Assembly: GCA_023313575.1 (NCBI GenBank)
Contig: JAJTTP010000009.1
Span: 1,798,001-1,862,000 of the forward strand
Length of the DNA stretch: 64,000 bases
Reading direction: 5' to 3'
From: Eutypella sp. D-1
Taxonomy: Eukaryota; Ascomycota; Sordariomycetes; Xylariales; Diatrypaceae
Below are positions 43,886-55,394 of this stretch, piece after piece. Within the stretch, counting starts at the first letter, position 1. Each line of letters opens with the position of its first letter. The notes below the pieces were generated by a model. The model was given only the letters and a program-made list of their open reading frames with translations, was not told where the DNA came from and searched no databases. Made by a program: the position numbers and the translations under genes.

Positions 43886-45586
43886 ATGTTGTCCAGGACC
43901 TCGGCGCCGTCGGCCGCCTCCACGAGGGCTCTGGCGCGCATTGCTTTGCCCTCCAGCACGCAAGCCCGATCTTTCGCTACCGTACAGGAGGGAACCCCGA
44001 AGAGAACGTATGGCGGTCTTAAGGACCAGGATCGCATATTCCAGAATCTGTACGGCCGTTACCCGCCCGACTTGAAGCATGCGAAGAAGATGGGTGACTG
44101 GCACAAGACCAAGGAAATCATATTAAAGGGTCACGATTGGATTATCAGCGAGGTCAAGGCGTCCGGTTTGCGGGGAAGAGGAGGAGCTGGGTTTCCCTCC
44201 GGTTTAAAATGGGTATGTCGCAGAAAACAAGAAGATGTCCTAGTCTTGCGTTAAGAAGTTTCCTTTTTATTTTCCTTTTTTTTATTACTGCCAGACCGGC
44301 ATGAGACTGACTCAAGACACACTCAATCTCCATCTATCTAGTCTTTTATGAACTTCAAAGATTGGGACAAGGACACCAAGCCAAGATATCTCGTCGTAAA
44401 CGCCGATGAGGGCGAGCCCGGAACGTGCAAGGACCGAGAAATCATGCGGAAAGATCCCCACAAGCTGATAGAAGGTTGCTTGGTCTCCGGCCGCGCCATG
44501 AACGCCACCGCCGCCTACATCTACATCCGCGGCGAATTTATCTACGAAGCCGCCGTCCTACAGAAAGCCATCAACGAGGCCTACGCCGACGGCCTGATCG
44601 GAAAGAACGCTTGCGGATCCGGTTACGATTTCGACGTCTACCTCCACCGTGGCGCCGGTGCCTACGTGTGCGGCGAGGAGACCTCGCTGATCGAGTCCCT
44701 CGAGGGAAAGCCCGGAAAGCCTCGTCTTAAGCCCCCGTTCCCCGCCGCTGTCGGTGTCTTCGGTTGCCCCTCCACCGTCACCAACGTCGAGACCGTCGCC
44801 GTCGCCCCCACCATCTGTCGGAGAGGCGGCAGCTGGTTCGCCAGCTTTGGCCGCGAGCGGAATCAGGGCACCAAGCTCTACTGTATCTCCGGCAACGTCA
44901 ACAACCCCTGCACCGTCGAGGAGGAGATGAGCATCCCTCTGCGCGAGCTCATTGACCGGCACTGCGGCGGCGTCAAGGGCGGCTGGGACAACCTGCTCGC
45001 CGTCATCCCCGGCGGTTCTTCGACGCCGATCCTGCCCAAGAGCGTCTGCGACGACCAGCTGATGGACTTTGATGCGCTCAAGGACAGCCAGTCGGGTCTG
45101 GGCACGGCGGCGGTCATCGTCATGGACAAGAGCGCCGATGTCGTCCGGGCCATCTCCCGCTTAAGTCACTTCTACCGGCACGAGTCCTGCGGTCAGTGCA
45201 CCCCCTGCCGCGAGGGCAGCAAGTGGACCGAGCAGATCATGTCGCGCCTCGAGAAGGGCGAGGGCCGCGACCGCGAGATCGACATGCTGCAGGAGCTGAC
45301 GAAGCAGGTCGAGGGACACACGATTTGCGGTAAGTAGTCCGAACTCCTTTACTTTAATAGCCTACGTACTGTAAAAAGCTATGTGTGAACTGACGTATTC
45401 CCCCCCCCCCCCGCAGCTCTGGGCGAAGCTTTCGCCTGGCCCATCCAGGGTCTCATCCGCCACTTCCGGCCCGAGCTGGAGGCGCGCCTACAGAAGTACC
45501 AGGCCCAGCACGGCGCTCCGGCCTTCGCCGGCGGCTGGCACCCTAACTCGCGGAAGGAGGGCCGGTTAATCGCTCCCGGTCAGTAA
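43886..45586 (+). CDS. NADH:ubiquinone oxidoreductase 51 kDa subunit (complex I), mitochondrial
   Basis: Exons 43886-44212, 44342-45329 and 45417-45586 join in phase to give 494 aa, the usual fungal size (NDUFV1/NUO51). Residues 1-30 form a mitochondrial presequence ([16 protein letters not shown]). The FMN/NADH-binding loop [16 protein letters not shown] spans the end of exon 1. Further conserved parts are [46 protein letters not shown] and the N3 [4Fe-4S] motif [10 protein letters not shown], whose fourth Cys is in TIC. The last intron splits the TICALGEAF segment. This subunit oxidises NADH and passes electrons through FMN and N3. The last intron has an unusual C-run polypyrimidine tract before its acceptor. 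Confidence 0.96.
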
Positions 45587-46262
45587 AGTAAGGAAATGAT
45601 GTCGTTGTGGGTGGGGATATATAGGACGAGGGAAGGAAGCGAACGGCTCGCTCGCGGATATGGTAGAAATGGGTGCGGGGGTTAGGGAAGGAGAGCGAGG
45701 TTCCCGGGTCCAAAGAAAAAAGGGGTCGGGAGAAAGGAGACCTCGGAACTACTACTTGTCACTTTGTACATACTTAGGTATCCAACAACGCTCGGTTTAT
45801 TGTTATCTTTTTTTCCTGTGCTTCTTTTGCATCATATACGAGTAGTTTTAGAAGGAAGGGCTTTTTTTACTGTTATATCATTGATGCCGATTCCGATCGA
45901 ATTATCGGCCGGGCCAGGCCATAGATCGATATGTATACGAGTAACACTGGAAAGGTAAAGGTGGGGCATGGCCCGATCAACTTCAAGCCTCATTCGGCAG
46001 GCGAGTCCAAATATCCCATGTTTCCTACTCATCCTTTCAGTCATTCTGCTAAATAGACATGAGCTGTACTTTGCTGAAATAGCATTCGTTTGTATATTAG
46101 CATATTTCCAATCTAGCGTTGTTTATTTCTTTTATTTCTTTTTCTTTTCAACAGTGAACAACAGTCGATAAGACCTCGTAGGACGTTCCTGTGTCGTCAT
46201 CGGTATTTGATCCCGGACCACTTCGCTGCCGCTTGCTCCGGTCACGCATGTAGAGCAGAATC
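45587..46262. other. intergenic between tandem genes
   Basis: Complex I 3'UTR followed by the PEX11 promoter; T-rich tracts near 46,130-46,150. No gene is seen. Confidence 0.45.
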
Positions 46263-47561
46263 ATGTCTCGGACTCTCGAGCAGTTCATCCGTTTCACCAA
46301 GGACTCGGGTACGTGCTCCATTCCTGTTCAATGATCCCCGCCTGCTTTCTCTGCCTATTGGCAGAGTGAGCGAGAGTGTTTTTTGTGATAGTCGGCCTAC
46401 CATGGTAATTCCTGTACTTTGCCTAGAGTGATCCGTTAGAGATTCTATTCCTACGGCATGATCACTGGAATCCTGAGCCATCCGCTCGGTTGTCGCGACA
46501 CAGCGCATAAATCCCCTCACCGCACACACGTGACCGGAAAGGAACATGATCTCAATTTGACCACCTCCATATATACCCGACATGTAGCCAAACCTCCAAT
46601 ACAACATTTACTAATCCCTACTCCAGTCGGTCTAGAGCGCACATTCCGGCTCTTCCAGGCCCTCGCCCAGATCTTCACATCCTACCCCCTAGCCTTCAGC
46701 CTACTGCAGCATCTGCTCGCGCTGACTGCGGCGGCGACGGCGGCGGCAGCGGCAGAGAAGCCACCACCACCGCCGTCTGCAGCGGTCCTGCGCGGAATCC
46801 TCGTCGGTCTGGCACGCCACCTCGCGCTAGCCCGGCGCTTCCTCCGCTTCTTCCGGTTCCTGGAGTCCTTCAGCGCCGCGCACAAGTTGTACCTAGAGAT
46901 CAGCGGGGACTCCTCTGCACAGCCGGGCGAGAACCAAAAGGAGAAGAATCCCCGGTCCCGCCGTCGCCGTGGAGCCGCCATCCACGCAGAGCAGTGGCTC
47001 GACGTGCTCGCCCGCTCCTTCAACGGCATGTACCTACTCCTGGAGGCGAGCGTGCTCGCGGACGCGCTGGGCATCGAGGGGTTCGCGCCCTGGGGCCCCG
47101 TCGCCGCGGCCCTCGTCTCCCGCGAGGCCCAGCGTTTCTGGCTTTTCGCCCTGCTCTGCGGTCTGCTGTCCGGTGTCCTGCGCATCTTCGCTGTCTTCGC
47201 GCACACCGCGGTTTCCGAGCCCGTGCGTCCTCCTCCTCCTCCGGGTCAGGGTGAGGGCGCTGGCAATGGGGAGGGAGAAGGGAAGAAGTGGGATCTCAAG
47301 GCTGAGCAGGCGCGCCTTCGTGAGGTTGTTAAGAGGAGGCGGATGGCGCAGAGAGTCTGGAGACGTGAGGTCCTGGATAAAGTCCGCCGTCTGGCTCGTG
47401 GCGTCCTCGCTAATGCCCTCGACATCGCGCTGCCGGGTACTGCGGTAGGATGGCTCGACTTCGCGCCCGGTACTGTCGCCGTAGCTATGTTCGCTACCTC
47501 TGTGCTCACGGGCCTCGATGTATGGGAGAGGTGCGGGCGCGAGGTCGCGGCGCTGGGATGA
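46263..47561 (+). CDS. PEX11-family peroxisome division protein
   Basis: Exon 1 is 46263-46308 (MSRTLEQFIRFTKDS), the intron 46309-46626 (gtacgt ... ttactaatcc ... ctccag, 318 nt, long for this window), exon 2 46627-47561; joined 326 aa. The VGLERTFRLFQALAQI start, the FFRFLESFSAAHKLY segment and the C-terminal DIALPGTAVGWL...ATSVLTGLDVWERC match the fungal PEX11/PEX11C group. PEX11 proteins bend and elongate peroxisomal membranes before fission. Two low-complexity inserts (Ala/Pro about 55-70; Pro/Gly/Glu about 225-250) are probably variable. The frame is also open inside the intron from 46458, which would give a false start without the conserved first exon. Confidence 0.88.
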
Positions 47562-47758
47562 GGTGTTTGTAAGATGGGGAAGGAAGCCTTTTTATAGTCT
47601 AGGAGATTTGCGTGTTTACTAGCGTTGTACATCCTGGGATTATGATATAGTTGGCAGATAAGACATATTTTGACTTAGTGTGTTCATCGCCAGTGAGATA
47701 CCGGGACATGAACTGAGTATTACATTGACTATACTATTTGACCATGCCAGGTCCCTGT

Positions 47759-49373
47759 CTATACATCCCCTCGTTCAACAGTAACCTCCGTCGTGCGAAC
47801 GATACCTCTGGGGTTACTCGCCGAGCTCCCGCGCTTGATATGGAAGGCATTCGCAGACCTCGACGATGCGGGAAGAATCCTCTCCGCGCTGGCACTGTCC
47901 TCGTCCTCGTGCTTATAAAACGTGGCCGTAGCTACGTTGCTCCCGCCCGTAGCGGTGAGATAGAACTCGCTCTTGTCGCTATCGGCATCGTCGTCGCCGC
48001 CGCGGTTCCTGCTCCCGAGTTTATGCTGCCTGCCCGAAGCGTCTTTCGGTGCGGTGCTGCTGCCGCCAATCGTTCTGAGTGCTACACTCTTGCGCCGCGT
48101 GCTCTTCCTGCTCCCGTAGTTGTTGTAGTTGTTCCCGTACTTGTAGTTGCTGGATGGAAGTCGGAGGATGCGGCGGAATAATGGCTTTAAGGATGCGGCG
48201 CATGCGGCTATGATTCCTGTTTGAAGTTGGAGGCTTTACGCGAGTCTTGTCAGTGACATCCAAACGTAGAAAATTGTTAAGTGATCTGGTTAGGACAACC
48301 AGTGGGTAAAGGGGCAGCTTACAACCCCCAGAATTGTACGCTTTGTGTGCTAGGTTAAAGTGAGCGTCGTCCCTTGAAATCGTCAGGGGGTACATATAGG
48401 GGAAACGTACAATGTCTTGTCTTTCTCTGCGCCGAACGCAATCTGATAAACAGACTTCACGATGCCAAAGCCGACTGCCGCATACCCGAGACTCAGGATA
48501 CCAACCACGTAAAGCCTCGTACGACGATCCATCTTAAGACTCCATACTATGGGTACCGGGAGGGATGCCAAGGCAACGTCCGTAACAATATTATGAGCTT
48601 TAATGTGACGCGTTAGAACTCTCCCGCTTCGATAAGTGGGCGTCGATTTCCATAGAACGTACCGGTATTCGCAAGACCGCCCCTGACTAAAACAGTTATT
48701 GGCGCACAGTCAGGTTTTAACGACTTGTCCCAATACCCGGCCATCGGACGGCAGTACAGTAAAAAGGTCAACGCGCCGCTAATAAAGAAGCAGATATTGG
48801 TGACTATTATCATCAACTCTGTTAGTGTGTACTTCTAGGTGTGTTTGCGGCCCGCCCAACTCGCTTCCGGGACTAAACAACATACATATGATAGTCCAGA
48901 GAGACCACTTATACCACCTCCTGGAGCCGAGCCGGAGAAGATTGACGGCGATCGAGATCTTGAGAAACATGAGGGAGGCGTTCGCGGAGACGATGCTTTG
49001 CCAGAACCCGGCATGCTGGAACTTGACGAACTCGGCGTCCTCCAACGTATCCAGGTGTTTACCTAGGCCGTGCTGTGCCTGGATCATGAACACCGACCAG
49101 CCTCCCATGGCGCATACCTAGTGGGCCATAGATTAATTCACTGCTTTCTCTTCCTATCTTAGTCGTGAGAAAACCTACTATACTGCACACCATGAGCACG
49201 TCATCCCATCCAGGCGCTCTCGTAGCCCATACCCTCGCATACACTCTAAGTCCAACGCACACCACGGCGACGGCATGGAACGTGGTGACGGTCGCTATGA
49301 TCCATTCCGTGTTGCTCTCGGCGGCCCTCGCCGGATCGACGGGTTTATCAGACGGTGGGCCGGCGGAGCTCAT
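47759..49373 (-). CDS. rhodopsin-domain integral membrane protein (PTH11/SAT4-like)
   Basis: Five minus-strand exons: 49373-49179, 49117-48886, 48803-48663, 48597-48411 and 48233-47759, joined to about 409 aa. The order of conserved pieces fits the fungal rhodopsin-like seven-TM family: TEWIIATVTTFHAVAVVCVGLRVYAR; GWDDVLMVCS; VCAMGGW; FWQSIVSANASLMFLKISI; TFLLYCRPMAGYWD; ANTG then NIVTDVALASLPVPIVWSLKM; and GIIAACAASLKPLFRR. A Ser/Gly/Asp-rich cytosolic tail of about 120 residues follows. The junction of exons 4 and 5 is the weakest: the acceptor used restores the frame but leaves helix 7 shorter than usual, so a small exon may be missed. Such proteins include surface-sensing receptors; the ligand is unknown. 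The gene converges on PEX11 with a 197-nt gap. Confidence 0.8.
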
Positions 49374-51412
49374 GTCGCTTTCGCACTGGGGTTCTGGCCG
49401 GGCTTAGTGCTGTCTGCCCGCGATCTCGTCGAGCTTTGTTATTTGGTGGCCCGGGCAAGAAATCATTCAGGCACCAAGGAAGAACTGCCTGCGAGAAATA
49501 AAGCGCATAGCATGGTACGGGCATTGTTCAATTATTAACTATGATCTGCGGAGCCATGTGTAGATCCACGCAACGTCGCGTATAAATATATCTCCCATCT
49601 GCCCTATATGCAACCACCAAGCACCCCTTGCCATAATGCCATAGACAGCCTGCATGCATCGCAGGTAACGTGCCGGGATCGTTCATCTTTTGTCAACTCG
49701 CTTGTCTGATATATGCCTTTACGGAAGTTGTTGCGTCTAGCTTCCCGTAATGTTCGAAGCGGACAGTGGACGGCCCGAAACGCTCTTCGCACCCCGGATC
49801 ATCCTCGCTACCAGGCCAGGGTCTTCAATGGTATAAGCACGATGTTTACCGCATATGTAAAACATGCCTACGTCGGAGCAATATGCATTGGTGCGAAGTG
49901 CATTCGATGGCTCCACCGCTTTATTATTCCATGTACCATGTCTCTATAGAGCCGGAGTTCTGCTGGAGGCAAGCGGACAAGAATTACTTAAATAGGGCAT
50001 TCTCAACTTAGAAACAGAAGGCGACTTCTTCACGCTAAGCCTACTATCGCAGACCCTTGTTTGGTGATGGGGCGCTTTTTGTACATGAGAAGACTTTCTC
50101 ACGTTTTCTTCTTTCCGAAGGTTGCATCGGTGCGGCGTAGATTTGGAGACCCCTTTCGAGTGTTTTCTCGGCGCCGAACCAATGAACTCTCCACAGCATG
50201 GGTACTGCATTATGTCTTCCACGAGGTCGGGCCCGCATCCACTGCTTTGCTAGAAACCGGCGGCCTCTCTGACTTTGTCGAAGCTGAGCATATGGCCACC
50301 AATTCTATGAATACCTCTGGATATGTAAACTGGCCTAAGCTAGGCCTTTAGCTGTTCGTTGCCAACGTTTACTGAAATCACCAACACGCCAGTAGACGTA
50401 AGGTTAAAATGTTCAATTAAACATTTCTTAAGTCAAGGGGCAAAGGGGCTAACGTTGGTTGACGAGCACCCCCGCGCTTGACGTGCAGGGGTGGTGTCCC
50501 CTAACACCCAACCCTGGGAATATCATTTCGAAGGCGTTGCGACATCTCCCTTCCCTCCTATCAACTCTTCGAACTTGAATACCGTATCTAGAACACTAGG
50601 TATAAGTCAATAGGCCAATCAACAAATAGGATTTGCAGATGGTATTACAGCCATTCGATAATCGCTATCAGATGCCGATTTTACCACGCGGATTGCTATC
50701 ATGATGCAACTATCATCTACGTACTGAGTTATGGAGGCAGTACTATCCGAGAACACGCCAAATATGACAGGTCTTGGCGAATATCCTTTCAACCTTATGG
50801 CTACTAGCTCTAGATAGCATCGGAAGCGAGGGCCGTAAGCGACAGGAGGTTTGGGGCTCTAGAACACTCACCATGTGCAAGTTTGGGGAAGACTAGCCCC
50901 AAACGGCTCTGTTCACGATATCCAAAACAACATCAAGACAATCAAGATACGATGAACTCCATGTTTTGGGGTTAGTATAGGCCCTCGGCTAGTAGGATGC
51001 AATATTGCGGGACTGTCCAAATTCCCCGACTCCATGGGAGACCTTGCTTTTCACAAGGTATGCGCTCCTTCTGTGTAAAGGCTAGTCTAATGAAGTAGGT
51101 GTGCAGTAATTCCCTGCGAACTATCACCGGGATATGGTTGGTCCTCATGTAGAATCGCCTTGCATGGAAACTATGGGGGATTGCATGTCGCCAAGTATCG
51201 ATTGGTCACGATGAAAGACTCGAATTACTGCAAGTCCAATTGCAGTAAAAGAAATGCATTTACCTCTTCAGTGAAGCCCTTGGAGTAATTGACTTGTGGC
51301 TGCTTACGTGAACCACCGGTGCCTGATATCTCACGTGGCATGGCCTACAAGACCCCAGCTACACTCGTTCAATACTATCATTGATCTTCGTTCTTTACCT
51401 TCACTTGTTCCA
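49374..51412. other. 2 kb intergenic, no supported gene
   Basis: Receptor promoter on the left and FAD-oxidoreductase promoter on the right. Short frames such as 50061-50351 (+) and 49944-50222 (-) show nothing recognisable. The stretch 50,350-51,300 is AT-rich and empty. Confidence 0.45.
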
Positions 51413-52944
51413 ATGGGTCTATTTACAGCCCTCAACTTCTTGTCGGTGCTTGTTTGCCTCGCGGGAGCTACTGCTATCCCCGAGAGCACTGCAGATTTCA
51501 TCGTCAAGAAGGACGTAGTTATTCTAGGCGGGGGTGCCTCTGGTGCCCATGCCGCCGTGCGTCTCCGGGAGGATTATGGGAAAAGCATCATCGTGGTAGA
51601 GAAGCAGGCAGAACTGGTAAGATCATCGATGACTTCCATCCTAAGTCGAACAGACTGAGCTAACCACCAAACCGCGTGAAGGGTGGCCATGTTGAGAGTT
51701 ATGACGACCCTCTGATGGAGAAGCCGTATGACTATGGCGTCAATTCGTACACCGAGTATGGAAACGCAAAGGCATTCTTTGAACGTTTCAATGTCTCTAT
51801 CTCAACACCATCTCGTCTTGCGCTCACGTCCAAGTTTGCGGACTTCGACACGGGGGTGGAGCTCGAAGGCTACGAAAGTCCGTCAAATGACGCTGTTACT
51901 GCCGCTCTGGGGAAGTATCTCGAGATCTGTGAGAAGTATGAGCATCTCATAGCTCCCTCCTACGAGAAGTTCCCCGAGAATGACATTCCCGAGGAGCTCC
52001 TGATGAAATTCGGCGAATTCGTCGCCAAGCACCAACTTGAAGCTCTCGTCCCACGGCTCTTTCAAGTCACTGGTATGGGACTAGGTGGTGTAGTCGACGA
52101 GCTCACCCTGTTTGTCATGCAAATCTTTGGGGCCCCTATTACACGGACTTTCCTCGGTCTCGCCGATTCCTTCACCCCTACTTCCAGGAGGAACCAGGAC
52201 ATCTACGATGAGATCGCCAAGGTTCTAGACAAGGATGTACTGTACTCGTCGACCGTTGTTCTCGCGCACCGAGATGACCAAGGTGTTCAGCTTCTGGTCC
52301 GCGGTGCTGACCGGAAGCTCACCTTGATCTCCGCCAAGAAATTGCTGATCTCCTTCTCGCCGACTATGGAGAATATCGCGCCCTTCCTTCCTGACCCTGC
52401 CGAGCTCGAGATCTTCACTTCTTGGGGTGTCAACCACGTATATGCGGGCATTGTCACTCACCCGGCCCTGCCAGAGAATTACACCTTCGTCAACTATCCC
52501 TCGTCGGTGGTGCCGAGCAACTGGATCGAGCTACCCAGAACTCCTTACGTCGTGCGCTACGAGTACATGGGCAGACGCAACTTCCGGACTTTGGTTACCG
52601 GCACGAACTCCTTAGATTTTGACGTGAACGAGGCGCAGTCACTCGCGAAGGAGACCTTCAAGCGACTCCTGAATGACGTCGTCCGCGCGGTTAACCCCGA
52701 GGGCGTCAGCGAACACCAGGGCGAGGAGCTGGAGATCATCGCGTGGGCTGACCACACCACCATTCACCCCCACGTCTCGGCTGACAAGATCCGCAATGGG
52801 TTCTTCAAGAAGCTGTACGATCTCCAGGGCCATCGCTCCACCTTCTATACCGGGGGTGCTTTCGCCGCCGATTTCAGCACGTTCTTGTGGAAATACAACG
52901 ATCAGTACTTGCTTCCAAAACTAGTGTCCGGGCTAGGATATTAA
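51413..52944 (+). CDS. secreted FAD-dependent oxidoreductase (amine-oxidase-like flavoprotein)
   Basis: Exons 51413-51616 and 51682-52944 with a 65-nt intron (gtaaga ... gctaac ... gtgaag) give 488 aa. A signal peptide (about 1-22, LSVLVCLAGATA) precedes the FAD Rossmann motif VVILGGGASGAHAAVRL...IIVVEKQ (about 35-66). Exon 2 opens with GGHVESYDDP, the second FAD-contacting motif of the flavin amine oxidase superfamily. The C-terminal TGGAF is the usual FAD-closing segment. The protein resembles the beta-cyclopiazonate-dehydrogenase-like group of fungal secreted flavoproteins rather than true monoamine oxidases; the substrate is unknown. The ATG at 51413 fits the signal peptide; an upstream in-frame extension does not. 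Confidence 0.85.
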
Positions 52945-53948
52945 TCCAAGTTTTCGTGTTAGAGAGAATTGCCGGTTTATATATATTATAATGGTAATAA
53001 TATTGTTTTTTGGAGGCTTCGTTGAGCACCGTGGCCCTTGGTTATCCTTAATGTTGGACGAATATCCGTGTACATACCTCACTTATATAGGAGTCGCTTG
53101 AGAAAGATCACTACATACATGAAAGCAATACCGGTGTTAAATTAATATTATCAATCTTGACTGTAAAGCTATAGATTAATGGATAAAACGGAGTACACTG
53201 AAGGTTCGGTTGAACAATGGGCCATGACTACGGCTTCTTAGTGTGTGCGGTTGCGACCCGATTTGAGGAGCTCACTCAAATCTGGAAGGGATTGTATAGA
53301 AATCTGGTCCAGATCACCTCGATACGTCTCTGGAGAGTGTCATCGTGATCAATTTCGTTATCAGCCATGACACTAGAAGAACCCTATGTCAACAGCTAAT
53401 GTCCAAATATAAATGTATTAGAGTGGAACCTCCCTTCATTTTCTATCATTTCAAGCACTTCTCGTTGCCTTTCTTGCGGTAACCATATTTTATGAGATCT
53501 ACTCCACTCCACCGTACCAATCAGCTGTTAAGAGATGGTTTCACGTTAGAACTCAATGCAGCTTCTCTGTAATAGTTCACCACGAATCATTATATTCGTC
53601 AGATTGATTGTACCCGAAGATATATGGAAATAAGTGCACAATGGCTCCCAACGCATACATTGACGCCAAAGCCAAAGACCGCCCATCATGAATCCGATAT
53701 ATAATATAACTTCGAATGTGGCAAGAACGTGGGTGAAGTGATCCGCATTGTCTTGAATAGCCAACAAGGAAGCAAGCTCTGCATAGAAAGTGTTATGGTC
53801 ATATTCTAGACCGGATTTATCGTAACGCATAACCTCAAGGCCGTAGTGCACCAGGGGAAGGCCCGCCAAGCCTATAATGGGCGACCAGTAAACAATGGCA
53901 GGCTATTGAACATATCTTATCTTGTTGTCGTTGATCTTGATTTGGCTC
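52945..53948. other. AT-rich region with a minor minus-strand frame
   Basis: Mostly non-coding. The minus frame 53869-53546 (107 aa) contains one hydrophobic stretch (VILYIGFMMGGLWLW) and could be an exon of the fragmentary gene upstream of it, but no splice link was found. Confidence 0.35.
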
Positions 53949-54506
53949 TCATGAACTGCGGCCCTCCAAAGATAAGTTTTTGAGATAGGTTGTTCGAGTT
54001 CCAATGTCACAAAAAGAAGAACATCTTTGTCGTCCAGAACATAATGTGAATGGGGCTTCGATAGCCCGTTTACGAAAGGCGCGCTTAGCAAGTACGATAG
54101 CCTGCTGAGTCTCTGGCAGGTATAAGTCGCCAGCGTTATTGATGAGATGTGACTCTCCATGATACCGGCAATAGATGGCACAGGATTTGAATCGTAGTGG
54201 AAAGCAATCATCGTTGAATCTGTCATCTATGTGAACCATTTTATCCTCTTGTATGCCCATGTGGATAAATGCAGCTAGAACCTTTAAGCATGGTGGGCGA
54301 TTGCCCGATCCGTAGTAGATTCTTGTCGCAATATCGTCCTTGTCGCTATCGCTGTATTTCGTGAAGTACTCAAACCGCCCAACAAGAACCCGTACTTTGT
54401 GTAAGGAAAGAATTCCTGTGAGCTTATCATAGGGAAGGAACTCAACACCTGTTGTACTTTGTTCCATTCCCGCTAGTAGCTCTTGCATAATAGAATCTAG
54501 TCGCAT
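53949..54506 (-). CDS. hypothetical protein fragment, 185 aa
   Basis: An ATG-initiated frame with a plausible globular composition. Its FLPYDKLTGILS and KVLAAFIHMGIQEDKM...DDCFPL segments resemble, from memory, an N-terminal domain that precedes protein kinase domains in many Sordariomycete proteins. No kinase domain follows. A preceding minus frame (54679-54497, PSVKRLGLDDPSRVRRIL) ends just where this one begins but in another frame, which could mean a lost exon border or a frameshift. The locus may be a decaying gene. Confidence 0.35.
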   Translation of the reverse strand: MRLDSIMQELLAGMEQSTTGVEFLPYDKLTGILSLHKVRVLVGRFEYFTKYSDSDKDDIATRIYYGSGNRPPCLKVLAAFIHMGIQEDKMVHIDDRFNDDCFPLRFKSCAIYCRYHGESHLINNAGDLYLPETQQAIVLAKRAFRKRAIEAPFTLCSGRQRCSSFCDIGTRTTYLKNLSLEGRSS

Positions 54507-54679
54507 AAAGCACTTTCATCACTCATTGGCTGGATTGGTCCATCAGGGCGAGCTGGTCTAGGGCGGAACTCTTGACCTCGATCTAATATCCTTCGAACCC
54601 TACTCGGATCATCTAGTCCCAGTCGCTTCACTGAGGGAGCCTTAGCTTGGATCATGGTGGCATTGGATTCCGCATCCAA

Positions 54680-55394
54680 CTAATAGTTGTCTGAGTAGAT
54701 AGGACTGGTTGAAGAGTCTATTCGTAACACCCCCGGCCAGTTGGGAAGAGTGGAGTTCAACTAAAATGTATAATCCAGGCCCTATGTAGAAGCTATACAG
54801 TACTAGGTAGTTTAATGGGAGTTGGTGCGTTAGACCAAATTGCAAGTATTTAGTAGTTTCTACATGTATAAACGGGAGAAAGCGGGGATGCCGTCATGTC
54901 GGTCTTGGAAGTACTTCGTACCAGTTCTGGATCCATATTACCAAATCACCGTCTAGTGTACATACTCCTGTGCTAATACACTAGTTCGCGCACGAGCCAC
55001 ACCTTATCTTACACATCTTACACTAAAGGAAAGCGGTGAATGTAAATGGTCTAGCGTATGATCGATATGAGCCCCACCTTTCGCGGCAGAAAAAAAGTAT
55101 CATCCAATTCTTTTTCCCAGCTTGAATGCGGTTGCCCAGAGTGCCAAAATCCATCCTGGGGAAAATTTCAACCAGGAACCCGGGAACGTTGCGACTGCAC
55201 ACTTGAACTTCTTCTACCAGCCTTCCACCTGCCTACGAAATAACCATTACGTTGAATCCATGACAAGGAAAGAACAACACGAAAACTCTCGACCGCCTCC
55301 TACAAATTCGAGTGGCCCTCCTGCGTGGCTTTTTAGCAACAACTCTTTCTCCTCAACCCAACCGCCGCAACCAACCGCGATAAATACAGAAGCG
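54680..55394. other. Srp40 promoter region
   Basis: The left part is AT-rich. The Srp40 frame stays open upstream to 55122, with an in-frame ATG at 55260, so the protein could be longer than annotated. Confidence 0.4.
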
